Assembly (NCBI GenBank): GCA_900544075.1
Contig: UQTJ01000015.1
Span: forward strand, 9,547 to 73,546
Source of the DNA: an uncultured Bacteroides sp.
Lineage (GTDB): Bacteria > Bacteroidota > Bacteroidia > Bacteroidales > Bacteroidaceae
DNA length: 64,000 bases
Direction: 5' to 3'
Shown: positions 1 through 9,074 of the stretch, one piece after another
Layout: every line of letters starts with the position of its first letter
How positions within the stretch are numbered: the first letter of the stretch is position 1
Made by a program: the position numbers and the translations under genes
Notes under the pieces: model-generated
What the model saw: the letters and a program-made list of their open reading frames with translations, nothing else
Databases searched by the model: none
Told to the model about the DNA's origin: nothing

Positions 1-178
1 TAACTTGTGAAACAGATTTCCATTCTTCACCATCAAATTCGCATACAGACTGAATCACTGTATTTTTGAGAAAATTATCTTCCAATGATGTTATATTTTC
101 TTCTGAACAGGATAAAAAAGAAAACATAAATATCATTGTAAATAAAGAACTCAGATTTCTAAAAATATTTGTCTTCAT
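1..178 (-). CDS. Lipoprotein of the polysaccharide utilisation locus, 3' part outside window
   Basis: Only the first 59 codons are present; the gene continues past the left edge. They encode a lipoprotein signal peptide with lipobox FLSC (Cys24) followed by SEEN, an acidic stretch after the Cys as in Bacteroides surface-exported lipoproteins. It begins 10 nt after the stop of the TIG-domain gene, so it is very probably the next gene of the susC-susD operon. By position it could be another glycan-binding protein or a secreted glycoside hydrolase, but the visible part does not tell which. The first residues (MKTNIF) resemble those of the preceding gene (MKTNLF). Confidence 0.75.
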   Translation of the reverse strand, partial: MKTNIFRNLSSLFTMIFMFSFLSCSEENITSLEDNFLKNTVIQSVCEFDGEEWKSVSQV

Positions 179-188
179 AAATCAACAA

Positions 189-1481
189 TTAATCATTTAC
201 ATAATTTTTCTTTGTATATGGAACTAAACGGAAGTTACCAAGATAAATCTGTGCATCTTTCATTTCAGTACCTCTGAACCAGTTACCTGATGCGTCTTGG
301 AATTGTCCGTTAAGCCATATGATTCTTGCATTTTTCCCTGTCAGAGCCGACTTTAAATCTCCTAATGTCATATTAGCATAAGTTGGAATATCCTTAATGG
401 CCCAAGTCATCGTTTTCCAACCATTCTCGAAAGCATAAGCTACGACTGAAGCATTTTGTAGCCAAGGGGTCAAAGTATTTCTGTTACCATTCAAATCCAA
501 TCTTAAAGCAGCAGTTGTCCACGTTTCGATATTGATATACATGTCACATTGGAATGCCAATTCCGAACATTTTGTTTTTTCCGTAATTGCGCCATTACCT
601 GAATTTGCATCTAGTACTATTTGTATAGCTTTATCAGCATAGAAATTAAACCCACCAATTTCCCCTTCTTTAGGTGTTGTAGCAGGCTCTTTCGGTATTG
701 CACGATAACAATCAGGACTTTTAGCTCCATTACCTTCAGTAGGTATTACATCTGTAAGATTGGCTGAAATATTACTTCCATAATTAAATGCTTTATCACC
801 CGAATCACTACTAAACTGCCATATAAACTGACCACTTTTAAAATTAAAATCAGAATATGAATAAGCTCCTCCATTTGCACCATATACAGTCAATTCTCCA
901 TAGTTTTCACCGATTCCTTCAGGAACTTTTACCGATAGGATTGTATAATCCTCATTTACGCTAAATTCTGTGGAATTAACCCCTCCTGGAAAAGTTACAT
1001 ATTCTATATCCTTAAAACTTGTTCCATAGATATCTATCCATTCTCCAGCACGAGGCAATGTATGTGATACACTTGTAATTGTAGGAGATGCAGCCAGTAT
1101 ATCAAATTTATAAACGAACTCGTCATATTCTGTCACAATCCTAATTGTATTCCTTACGTTTTCATCTTCAACATCAGAGCCAGTCGGTAAGTCTGAAGGT
1201 ATTTTTAAGATAATACAATCATCTGTAATGTAATTTGTATTCACACCTGAAATTTCTACCCCATTACAATAAATTACTTTAGTTGTAGAAAAACCACTAC
1301 CTTGAATTCTTATCATTTGCCCTAATCTAACTTTAGACAATTCAGTAGTAGTATCATCCAAAGAATGTATATATATCTTATCAATAGAAATTAATTCTTC
1401 ATTACTGCAACTATTAAACATAACATTAGCTATGAATAAGCCTCCAGTAACAGTAATATATTTAAAAAGATTTGTCTTCAT
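189..1481 (-). CDS. TIG/IPT-domain surface glycan-binding lipoprotein (SGBP-B-like)
   Basis: A 430-residue lipoprotein with signal peptide and lipobox FNSC (Cys25), followed by SNEE. Two immunoglobulin-like IPT/TIG modules lie at about residues 32-128 and 131-215; the second opens with PTITSVSHTLPRAGEWIDIY. A C-terminal region of about 215 residues ends in a beta-rich, aromatic segment, as in the ligand-binding domain of surface glycan-binding proteins encoded after susD. Its likely role is to hold a polysaccharide at the cell surface and pass it to the SusCD transporter. It starts 6 nt after susD, so it is co-transcribed. The substrate cannot be read from the sequence; assignment to the SGBP-B type rests on architecture and position. 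Confidence 0.82.
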   Translation of the reverse strand: MKTNLFKYITVTGGLFIANVMFNSCSNEELISIDKIYIHSLDDTTTELSKVRLGQMIRIQGSGFSTTKVIYCNGVEISGVNTNYITDDCIILKIPSDLPTGSDVEDENVRNTIRIVTEYDEFVYKFDILAASPTITSVSHTLPRAGEWIDIYGTSFKDIEYVTFPGGVNSTEFSVNEDYTILSVKVPEGIGENYGELTVYGANGGAYSYSDFNFKSGQFIWQFSSDSGDKAFNYGSNISANLTDVIPTEGNGAKSPDCYRAIPKEPATTPKEGEIGGFNFYADKAIQIVLDANSGNGAITEKTKCSELAFQCDMYINIETWTTAALRLDLNGNRNTLTPWLQNASVVAYAFENGWKTMTWAIKDIPTYANMTLGDLKSALTGKNARIIWLNGQFQDASGNWFRGTEMKDAQIYLGNFRLVPYTKKNYVND

Positions 1482-1487
1482 AACTCT

Positions 1488-3110
1488 TTATTTTATATCA
1501 AAATGTATTGGTTCTTCTTTTAATAGTGGATTAAGGGTTTCTTCATTTAATGGATATGCCATCAACAGACAGTTTTCATCAGGTGTCTTAGCTTCTCTAC
1601 CATCAGAGCCCAACCATGTAAATGTATTTGGATCTGAATAATCATACCTGTATCCTCTTTTCTGACCTTTCATAAACTCTATTACCCACTCTGTATCCCA
1701 ATATCCTCTTCTCACTATATCATACCAGAATTGTCCTTCCATTGCAAGTTCACACCTACGTTCATCCCATATATCTTGCAAAGTAATTTTATCCACTTCA
1801 TCAAGTCCTGCTCTTGTTCTTACTTTATTAAAATACTCCAAAGCATCTTGATCAGTTGTTTCTGAATTCATTCCTAATATAGCTTCTGCATATAACAGAT
1901 AAACTTCAGCCAGTCTAAGCATTGGAGTAGCCATACCTGAATTCTGACTTATACTTTGTACACCAGTATCCAAACTACTTCCGACAATATGTTTCTTAAT
2001 TGGACAATACTTAGTAGATGGAACAACAAAATATCCTTCAGTAGTGCTTTTACCTATATAATCATATCTTGCACCTGTATAAAACATCGTCCCCCTTTTT
2101 CTTGACCATTCACCGCGATTATGCATAAGTTCAACTAATTCGCCAGAAATATATTCATTTCCACCCCACGCGTTATCACCATCCATCAACTGTGAATACT
2201 TATTCAGACGTGCTTGTATAGCATTACCTACTCCATTAGTAGTACTTCCACCTACCCATTGTAATGCAAACAAAGACTCTGAATTATTATTATTTTGAAC
2301 AGTAAAGAGCTGTTCATAATCCTCCATCAATTTATTAGGACTTTGCTTACATACAATTTCAGCAGCTTCCTTTGCTTTGTTATAATATTCCTGAGCAGTC
2401 ATCGGATATCTGTCTTGAGTAAATTTTCCACCTCTTGCATAACATGCTGCAGTAATATAAAAACGGGAAAGCATACCTAACGCACTGTACCTTGTCAATC
2501 TACCAGTTTCATCAGTTAATGGCAAATGTTCTGCAGCATATTCCATGTCTTTTATAGCATACTGCAATACATCTTCTTGATAATTTGTATTAATAAGATA
2601 CCCTTTCGCAACGACTTCAGGATCTTCCACTATAGGAACATTTCCCCAAACACTTGTAAGATACCAATATGCCAATCCTCTCATAAATCGAGCTTCACCT
2701 TTACAAGCATTTACAACCGTTTCATCTACACCGTTCTCTAAAGCTTTATCAATATTATTCAATATTATATCAGCCTGACAAATTACAGAATAGAAACTAT
2801 CCCATCCTGCTTCAACGTTAAGTGTACTTGAAGTATCTACTAAACGATTTAAAATAGCACCAGGATTAGTAACCTGATCTACAAACTGATTATTTGCTCT
2901 GGCATCACCTACAATAAAATAAAATCTACTATTAAAAGGATACCATGGTCTATTATATAAAGCTCCAGTTGCTGCTCTACAATCGTCTTCCGTTGTATAA
3001 AAATCAACTAACAACATCTGATTTTCAGACGTAACATCCAGGAAATCATCACATGATGAAATTGACATTCCTACAAATCCTGCTAATAATAATGTATATA
3101 GTTTTTTCAT
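1488..3110 (-). CDS. SusD/RagB family nutrient-binding outer membrane lipoprotein
   Basis: A 540-residue SusD homologue of normal family length. It has a signal peptide with lipobox SISSC (Cys20) followed by DDFLDV, the usual start of mature SusD proteins. An alpha-helical TPR-rich N-terminal part is followed by the conserved C-terminal RagB/SusD blocks LRLAEVYLLYAEAI and RRCELAMEGQFWYDIVRRG. SusD forms a lid over the SusC barrel and binds glycan at the cell surface. The gene lies 10 nt downstream of susC and 6 nt upstream of the TIG-domain gene, so the three form one operon. The glycan is unknown. Confidence 0.95.
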   Translation of the reverse strand: MKKLYTLLLAGFVGMSISSCDDFLDVTSENQMLLVDFYTTEDDCRAATGALYNRPWYPFNSRFYFIVGDARANNQFVDQVTNPGAILNRLVDTSSTLNVEAGWDSFYSVICQADIILNNIDKALENGVDETVVNACKGEARFMRGLAYWYLTSVWGNVPIVEDPEVVAKGYLINTNYQEDVLQYAIKDMEYAAEHLPLTDETGRLTRYSALGMLSRFYITAACYARGGKFTQDRYPMTAQEYYNKAKEAAEIVCKQSPNKLMEDYEQLFTVQNNNNSESLFALQWVGGSTTNGVGNAIQARLNKYSQLMDGDNAWGGNEYISGELVELMHNRGEWSRKRGTMFYTGARYDYIGKSTTEGYFVVPSTKYCPIKKHIVGSSLDTGVQSISQNSGMATPMLRLAEVYLLYAEAILGMNSETTDQDALEYFNKVRTRAGLDEVDKITLQDIWDERRCELAMEGQFWYDIVRRGYWDTEWVIEFMKGQKRGYRYDYSDPNTFTWLGSDGREAKTPDENCLLMAYPLNEETLNPLLKEEPIHFDIK

Positions 3111-3120
3111 AATAGTTTAA

Positions 3121-6100
3121 TTAGAATCCAACATTAATTCCAAATGTAAAAGTTCTAGGAGATGGATATCTTCCTGCATCAAATCCATTAAGCAAAGCAC
3201 TTTGTGCATAATTTGAATATTGATCACGAGCCATACCTACTTCCGGATCATATCCCGAATATTTTGACAAAGTAAACAAATTTGAAACATTACAATAAAG
3301 TTTCAGCATATTTAGATTCATCTTTGTAATTATCTTTTGTGGGAAAGTATATGACAACGAAAGTGTTTGCAAACGTATATATGAAGCATCTTCAATTAAG
3401 TTAGAAGAAATTCTGTTATTTTCATTCAAATCATTTGAACTAATTCTTGGCATATTTTCCTTTCCACTAACGACACATACATTATATATGTTATTTGAAG
3501 AGCCTTCAGGGTCTATCAACCCCAATCGTGCATAATCCAAAGCAGCATCTTTTAACAGATTATTTGTATAATCTCTTGGATTATTTATTGTAAGATTCAA
3601 CCAGTTCATTACTTGATTTCCGTAACTGAATGTAAAATACATATTTAAATCGAATCCTTTGTAACTAAAGGTGTTACCAAATCCACCAGTAAATTTAGGA
3701 AGAGGATTACCTATTATTTGCTGATCATCTGAATTAATTATTCCATCTTCATTAACATCCTCAAATAGCAAATCTCCTACCCAAATTCCATTTGTTTCGT
3801 TAATTGCTTTTGGCTTTCCGGTAGCACCTTCTTCAGGCAACGCTACTTTAATATTTCCATTTTCATCATACAAGTCAGCAGCAGAATTGATTCTACCAAT
3901 TACTTTGTAACCATAGAACTGCCCTATTGGATAACCAGGTCTTGTAACTGTTACCTGCTTGTCATTTCCACCATACTGATATGTCTTAAATACTTCAGCC
4001 GTAGCAGTATTCAAGCTAAGTACTTTATTTCTATTTAAAGAGAAAACCAAACTAGATCTCCATTGAAAATCTTTCTTTGATATATTTACTGTATTCAAAG
4101 TGAATTCAAATCCTTTATTTTCCAATGAACCAACATTTCCCCATGGAGCAGACATTGAGCCAGTTCCATTAGTTCCTGTAAATCCCGGTAAAGTAAGAAC
4201 TATAAGCAAATCATCTGTACGTTTGTTATACCAGTCTGCGATGAATTCAACCCTATTATCCCACAAATTTAAATCCAATCCTACATTATAAGATTTAGTA
4301 GTTTCCCATGTAAGGTCATTATTAGGCAATCGAGACAATGCACTTCCACTCCCCCAAACAGTTTCTGTATTATTTAAGATAGATGTATAAGCAAAAGAAG
4401 CTACATTAGAATTACCTACTACTCCATAACCAACCCTAATCTTTAAATTATCAAGCCATTCAACATCACACAGGAATTCTTCTTTATTAATTCTCCAAGC
4501 CAAAGCTGCTGAAGGGAAAGTACCCCATCTGTTTCCTTTTGCAAAATTAGAAGAGCCATCATATCGCATAGTAGCAGTAATCATATATCTATCCAACAAA
4601 GAATAATGCACACGGCCAAAATAAGACAAGAACGAACTACGTCCCGTATAACCATTATTTTCTGCTGTAGAAGCATCACCTGCCCCCAGATCTGTAAGAG
4701 AACTACTTCCTAAGATTCGTGTACCATATAAGTAATTACTTGTAGTTTCAGTCATTTCATGTCCTAACATAAAATTCAAATCATGACTATCATTGAATTT
4801 GAAATTTAAGTTTATAAGATTCCTCCAAGCCAAATAATAATTCACTTTCATTGTTTCTTGACGGTTTGCATAGTCATTTTTCTGCCAAGAAGTAAAATAA
4901 TATGAAGGTGTAAAACTGTGAACTTCTTCCGCCCCGATATTACTTGAGAATTCAGTTTTATAACTCATCCATTTAAAAGGCTTAATCGTTGCATAAATAT
5001 TAGATCTGACAGATAATTTTCTATTATTCTTGTCTACTAATTGAGCTATAGCCAAAGCATTTACCTGGCTATTATTATCATCTGTTTCAGATGGAGAACC
5101 GTACGAACCATCAAGATTATATACTGGTACACTCGGTTTCTGAAGAACTGCACTGTTAATCAGGTTCCAGTCTGCAATTGAAGTTGTCTGCGTTGTTCTT
5201 GACAAATTAAGGCTTGCTCCAATCTTTAACCATTTAAACACTTCTGAATCTAAGCCCGTATTCAAAGTAAGACGGTCAAAATCAGACCCTTCTGCTATAC
5301 CATCTTGTTTAAGGTAGCCTGCTGAAAGCTTATAGCTAGTACCCTTCGTACCACCAGACAAACTTAAGTTATAGTTTTGCATTGCTGCTGGTCTAAAAAT
5401 TGCTCTTTGCCAATTAGTTCCTTCACCCAATAAAGTCGGATCAGCAAATTCAACAACACGACCTCTTCCCATCAATCCTACTACCTCATTATTATGTTGA
5501 GCATATTCTCTAAGGTTAGCCATATCCAACTCTTTAGCAAGATACTGAATTCCATATTGAGCATCAAAATTTACCCTCGGCTTACCTTCTTTACCTCTTT
5601 TAGTTGTAATTATAATAACACCATTTGCTCCCTGAGCACCATATATAGCTGTGGCAGATGCATCTTTCAACACCTCCATAGATTCAATATCTGAAGGGTT
5701 TATAGAAGACAAAGCATTGTCTGTTAGTGTTCCAGTATTACCACTAATAGTAACACCATCAATAATATAAATTGGCTCATTTGTTCCATTTATAGAGTTC
5801 AATCCTCGAATCTGTACAGAAGAACCTCCTCCTGGCATACCTGAATTTTGTACCATTAAAACTCCAGCAGCACGTCCTTGAAGAACTTGATCTATTGAAG
5901 TTGGATTCATTTGTTCTATAGTTTCTGCACTTACAGAAGTAACTGCACCTGTCAAGTCACTTCTTTTCATCTGTCCATAACCTACAACCACAACTTCATC
6001 AAGCATCTCGGTATCTTCTTTAAGGACAATGTTGAAAGTTGTTTTTCCGGCTACAGCAACTTCCTCTGTTTTATAACCGATAAAAGAAACTTGCAATGTA

Positions 6101-6315
6101 GCTTTTGAAGATACGCTAAGGCTGAACGCACCATCGAAATCAGTAACGATACCGTTGGTAGTACCTTTTTCTATCACACTCGCTCCGATTACAGGTTCAC
6201 CGGCAGCATCTTTTACGATACCTTTCACAGTAACACTCTGCGAAAGTCCCCATACAGGTATGAGGCACATCAAAAACAAAAGCCATAAAGACTTAAAACG
6301 ATTTGTGCTTTTCAT
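3121..6315 (-). CDS. SusC/RagA family TonB-linked outer membrane transporter
   Basis: A 1064-residue TonB-dependent transporter. Order: signal peptide (about 1-26), a carboxypeptidase-regulatory-like beta-sandwich (about 28-103) typical of SusC, the TonB-box-like stretch DEVVVVGYG (106-114), a plug domain (about 120-235, with QIRGLNSINGTNEPIYIIDG), then a 22-stranded barrel ending in the aromatic terminus FGINVGF. With the downstream SusD it imports oligosaccharides using TonB energy. It is the first gene of the locus. No hybrid two-component sensor, SusR-like or ECF regulator is encoded next to it in this window. The 738-bp upstream region carries a long-range inverted repeat that may be the operator. 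Confidence 0.95.
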   Translation of the reverse strand: MKSTNRFKSLWLLFLMCLIPVWGLSQSVTVKGIVKDAAGEPVIGASVIEKGTTNGIVTDFDGAFSLSVSSKATLQVSFIGYKTEEVAVAGKTTFNIVLKEDTEMLDEVVVVGYGQMKRSDLTGAVTSVSAETIEQMNPTSIDQVLQGRAAGVLMVQNSGMPGGGSSVQIRGLNSINGTNEPIYIIDGVTISGNTGTLTDNALSSINPSDIESMEVLKDASATAIYGAQGANGVIIITTKRGKEGKPRVNFDAQYGIQYLAKELDMANLREYAQHNNEVVGLMGRGRVVEFADPTLLGEGTNWQRAIFRPAAMQNYNLSLSGGTKGTSYKLSAGYLKQDGIAEGSDFDRLTLNTGLDSEVFKWLKIGASLNLSRTTQTTSIADWNLINSAVLQKPSVPVYNLDGSYGSPSETDDNNSQVNALAIAQLVDKNNRKLSVRSNIYATIKPFKWMSYKTEFSSNIGAEEVHSFTPSYYFTSWQKNDYANRQETMKVNYYLAWRNLINLNFKFNDSHDLNFMLGHEMTETTSNYLYGTRILGSSSLTDLGAGDASTAENNGYTGRSSFLSYFGRVHYSLLDRYMITATMRYDGSSNFAKGNRWGTFPSAALAWRINKEEFLCDVEWLDNLKIRVGYGVVGNSNVASFAYTSILNNTETVWGSGSALSRLPNNDLTWETTKSYNVGLDLNLWDNRVEFIADWYNKRTDDLLIVLTLPGFTGTNGTGSMSAPWGNVGSLENKGFEFTLNTVNISKKDFQWRSSLVFSLNRNKVLSLNTATAEVFKTYQYGGNDKQVTVTRPGYPIGQFYGYKVIGRINSAADLYDENGNIKVALPEEGATGKPKAINETNGIWVGDLLFEDVNEDGIINSDDQQIIGNPLPKFTGGFGNTFSYKGFDLNMYFTFSYGNQVMNWLNLTINNPRDYTNNLLKDAALDYARLGLIDPEGSSNNIYNVCVVSGKENMPRISSNDLNENNRISSNLIEDASYIRLQTLSLSYTFPQKIITKMNLNMLKLYCNVSNLFTLSKYSGYDPEVGMARDQYSNYAQSALLNGFDAGRYPSPRTFTFGINVGF

Positions 6316-6419
6316 AAAATCACTAATTAATTAATAAATAATATATTTGCATACTAACTGATAAAATTGTCATACACATCTTTTATATTATAAAACCGGA
6401 GAACTATCTTGTCAATAAT

Positions 6420-6443
6420 AGTCCGAACCGGACTTTGTTAAAT
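6420..6443 (+). promoter_or_regulatory. Operator candidate, left copy of an inverted repeat
   Basis: Positions 6420-6434 read AGTCCG-AAC-CGGACT, a perfect 6-bp dyad with a 3-bp centre. Extended to 6443 it matches the reverse complement of 6762-6784 at 21 of 23 positions (GT-C/A-CGAACCG-G/A-ACTTTGTTAAAT). It lies about 100 bp upstream of susC. A regulator binding site is inferred; the protein is unknown. Confidence 0.5.
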
Positions 6444-6512
6444 CATCATATGCTTTCGTACCATCAGTTGAAGCTTTTTTTAGTCGAATTTTCAATGATA
6501 TACCGCTTTATT

Positions 6513-6603
6513 ACATTAAATGTTGCATATATGATATTATGTGTAACATTTTCGCCTGTGGATGTAACATACGTGATATTACTCGTAATGTTTGATGTTA
6601 CAT
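6513..6603. repeat. AT-rich GTAACAT-like repeats with 21-bp spacing
   Basis: GTTGCAT, GTAACAT, GTAACAT and GTAATGT begin at 6522, 6543, 6564 and 6585, each 21 bp apart. Units one and three share 14 of 21 bases, including TGATATTA. TGTAACAT (6563-6570) faces its complement ATGTTACA (6595-6602). Base composition is biased, so the pattern is weaker than the GC-containing arrays elsewhere in the window. Confidence 0.35.
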
Positions 6604-6761
6604 TTTATTTATTAATATGTAATTTTGTAACGATGAAAATGATATGGTTTTACACTTAAAAGATAGTAGATATGAAAAATGATTTTAATACAGGATGAAA
6701 GACCTTTTTTACATTATTACATTTATAAAAGAACTTTGTTCAGTTATATCATTAATACCTT

Positions 6762-6786
6762 ATTTAACAAAGTTCGGTTCGTACTT
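6762..6786 (-). promoter_or_regulatory. Operator candidate, right copy of an inverted repeat
   Basis: This is the inverted partner of the element at 6420-6443. It contains its own imperfect dyad AAGTTCG-GTT-CGTACTT at 6770-6786. It lies about 270 bp upstream of the glycosidase start, so each divergent gene has one copy in the matching orientation. Confidence 0.5.
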
Positions 6787-7022
6787 TGATAAGACCAAGA
6801 AAGAATATGGAAAGATTTGATTTAAGACAATGAATACACGATAAATCCAACACTAATGTAACACAAAGTTTACTGCAAGACCATTTAATTTTTCTGTTAA
6901 CATCCGCATATTGTCTATATTTCAGAGTAAAGTTTTTGTTCTGCTTGTTACAAAAACTTCAACGTATATTACATCTGCATATTTTCAGCGTTTCAACTTT
7001 TATCATGAATTATAAAACAAAG

Positions 7023-7030
7023 TATATTTG
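7023..7030 (+). promoter_or_regulatory. -7 promoter box for the GH35-like gene
   Basis: TATATTTG matches the Bacteroidetes -7 consensus TAnnTTTG and is followed by a short leader to the ATG at 7054. A clear -33 TTG is not seen at the expected distance. Confidence 0.55.
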
Positions 7031-7053
7031 CCCGAAACATTAAACTCAAATTC

Positions 7054-8760
7054 ATGAAAAAACATTTCTTATCCATGGCTTTGTGCCTTGCCTTATCATC
7101 ATTACAGGCACAAGACCTGCCACATTGGGCCAAACAGGGAACTGCCACACAGCTTATAGTAGACAACAAACCGATGCTTCTGCTGGCCGGAGAGTTGGGC
7201 AATTCATCGGCTTCTTCAACAGAGGACATCGAGAATATTTTTCCGAAACTGAAACGTATTGGGCTGAACACAGCTCTTGTTCCTGCATACTGGGACCTGA
7301 TTGAAGCGGAAGAGGGTAAATTCGACTTCACTCTGATAGATAAAACCATAGCTGAAGCGAAGAAGCATGACATGAAGGTAGTGTTTCTATGATTCGGAGC
7401 ATGGAAAAACTCAATGAGCTGTTATGCGCCACTGTGGTTCAAATCGGACTATAAAAAATATCCGCGCTGCTACACGGAAAGCGGAAAGCCTCTGGAGATA
7501 GCGAGTCCGTTCTCGGAAAACGTATTCAAGGCCGATTCAAGAGCATTTGTCGAACTGATGAAACATATCAGGGAAGTGGACGCGAAAGAGAACACCGTAA
7601 TAATGATACAGGTGGAAAATGAAATAGGTATGCTGGAGAGTGCAAGAGATCACTCAAAAACGGCAGACAGACTCTTTGAATCTGAAATACCGAACGAACT
7701 GAAAAAATATCTGAAAAGCAACAGCAAGACTCTTCATCCGTGGCTGGCCGAGAAATGGGAAGAGGCAGGAGGAAAAACTGATGGAACATGGGAAGAGGTG
7801 TTCGGCAAGGACATATATACCGACGAAATATTCATGGCATGGCAATACGCGGCGTACGTGGAAAAAATGATTCAGAAAGGAAGGGAGGTATATAATCTGC
7901 CTATGTACGTCAACGCAGCAATGAACAGCCGTGGCAGAAAACCGGGGGAATACCCTTCGGCAGGACCGCTTGCACACCTTATAGATATATGGAAATGTGC
8001 TGCTCCGGGCATTGACCTCCTGGCACCGGACATTTATGACAAAGGATTTACAGACTGGGTATCGCAATACAAACTGCACAACAACCCGCTTTTCATTCCG
8101 GAAATAAGACTTGAAGCGAACGACGGGGTAAGGGCTTTCTATGTGTTCGGACAACATGATGCGATAGGTTTCAGTCCGTTCTCGATAGAGGATGCTCCGG
8201 ACGACGGCAATTACAAGCTGACAAAAGGATACAGGAAACTGAAAGAGCTAATGCCTGTCATTACAAAATATCAGGGTAAGGGAATGATGAAAGGTGTATT
8301 GTTTGACGGTGAGAACAGAGAAAAGAATATAGAATGGGACGGAATGACTTTGGTATGCAAGCATTTCTTCACTCTTCCATGGGATGCAAGGGCTACTGAC
8401 GGAAGTATCTGGCCGGAAGGTGGAGGGCTGATTATCAGGCTGAACGAACTGGAATATATTGTAGCCGGAAGTGGTATAGTAATGGAGTTCAAGACACCGG
8501 ACGAAATGAAGGGGTATGTGAAGAAAGAACTCGGTGAGGATGGTTTTGTGGCTTCAGGAGGAAAGGCTACTGCAAAAGAGGTGTGGAACAACGGGAAACG
8601 CATCGGAATAGGCTCGGTAGACGAAGTGAGTGTAGACAGTAATGGTAATTTGAAATATCTTCGCCGTCTGAACGGTGACCAGGACCACCAGGGAAGGCAT
8701 GTAAGAATCGGAGTCGATGATTTCAGTATTCTGCACGTTAAACTATACGAATACAGATAA
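7054..8760 (+). pseudogene. GH35-like beta-galactosidase with DUF5597-type tail, interrupted by one in-frame TGA
   Basis: Two open stretches (7054-7392 and 7414-8760) are in the same frame and separated only by TGA at codon 113 (7390-7392). Read through, they give a 568-residue secreted protein: signal peptide (about 1-20), a TIM-barrel of the GH35/GH42 type with VENEIG (acid/base Glu190) and FIPEIR (nucleophile Glu350), and a C-terminal part resembling DUF5597. Residues around the stop (VFL-stop-FGAWKNSMSCYAP) match a conserved family block where Trp (TGG) is expected, so TGG to TGA is the likely change. It may be a recent nonsense mutation, a sequencing error or, less likely, a read-through site. 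The intact enzyme would remove terminal beta-galactose from oligosaccharides, probably with the neighbouring SusCD locus. A re-start at the ATG of 7414 would lack the first barrel strands. Confidence 0.8.
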
Positions 8761-8775
8761 AAAAACGGAGAAAAA

Positions 8776-8841
8776 AAACGCTTCGTCATTCGAAGTAAAA
8801 CGCTTCGTCGTTTTAATCCAAACGACGAAGCGTTTTTTATT
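8776..8841. repeat. 22-bp-period palindromic array (3 units) forming a perfect hairpin, possible terminator
   Basis: Units start at 8776, 8798 and 8820. The first two begin AAACGCTTCGTC; the third is AAACGACGAAGCGTTT, the inverse of unit two. Units two and three form a perfect 17-bp stem (8797-8813 with 8820-8836) with a 6-nt loop and a following T run, so the array may terminate the glycosidase transcript. A second copy of the same family is at 49303-49368. Confidence 0.75.
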
Positions 8842-8918
8842 GCCCGAAAATGAATACGGGAAGGCGCCGACGAAATAGTAAAAAAATAAAATCAAACTGT
8901 TAATTACAGTACTGATAA

Positions 8919-8949
8919 TTGCATTTATATCAGATTTTGAGTACTTTTG
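8919..8949 (+). promoter_or_regulatory. Promoter of purM
   Basis: TTG at 8919-8921 (-33) and TACTTTTG at 8942-8949 (-7) are spaced 20 nt, as in Bacteroidetes sigma-A promoters. Transcription would begin near 8955, giving a leader of about 120 nt with a small hairpin (TATCTTT/AAAGATA, 8968-8986). The rest of the 314-bp gap from 8761 holds only this promoter, the leader and the 22-bp array. Confidence 0.7.
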
Positions 8950-9074
8950 CACATTAAAATAGTAATGTATCTTTATCACAAAGATAAAAAAATATTTACC
9001 TGCGTATTAAAGATTTTATATAAATAACGGCCCAAATTGATTAGTAAATTATAATTTATAATATATCATCACTC

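Larger units (their letters stand above)
6316..7053. other. Divergent intergenic control region between susC and the GH35-like gene
   Basis: This 738-bp AT-rich stretch separates the divergent susC operon and glycosidase gene. I see no credible gene; the longest frame (6435-6659) has AT-driven hydrophobic composition and no start context. It holds two inverted copies of a 23-bp element (6421-6443 and 6762-6784), a set of GTAACAT-like repeats spaced 21 bp (about 6522-6603), and a -7 box for the glycosidase (7023-7030). No convincing TAnnTTTG box was found in front of susC. Confidence 0.7.

Noticed and set aside
6435..6659. 74-codon frame in the susC upstream region
   Set aside because: Composition is AT-driven and strongly hydrophobic, and the frame crosses the repeat at 6513-6603 and the operator candidate without any start signal.
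7390..7392. TGA as a selenocysteine or reassigned codon
   Set aside because: No selenoprotein machinery or SECIS-like hairpin was seen, other genes in the window end in TGA normally, and a Trp-to-stop change explains the position in a conserved block.
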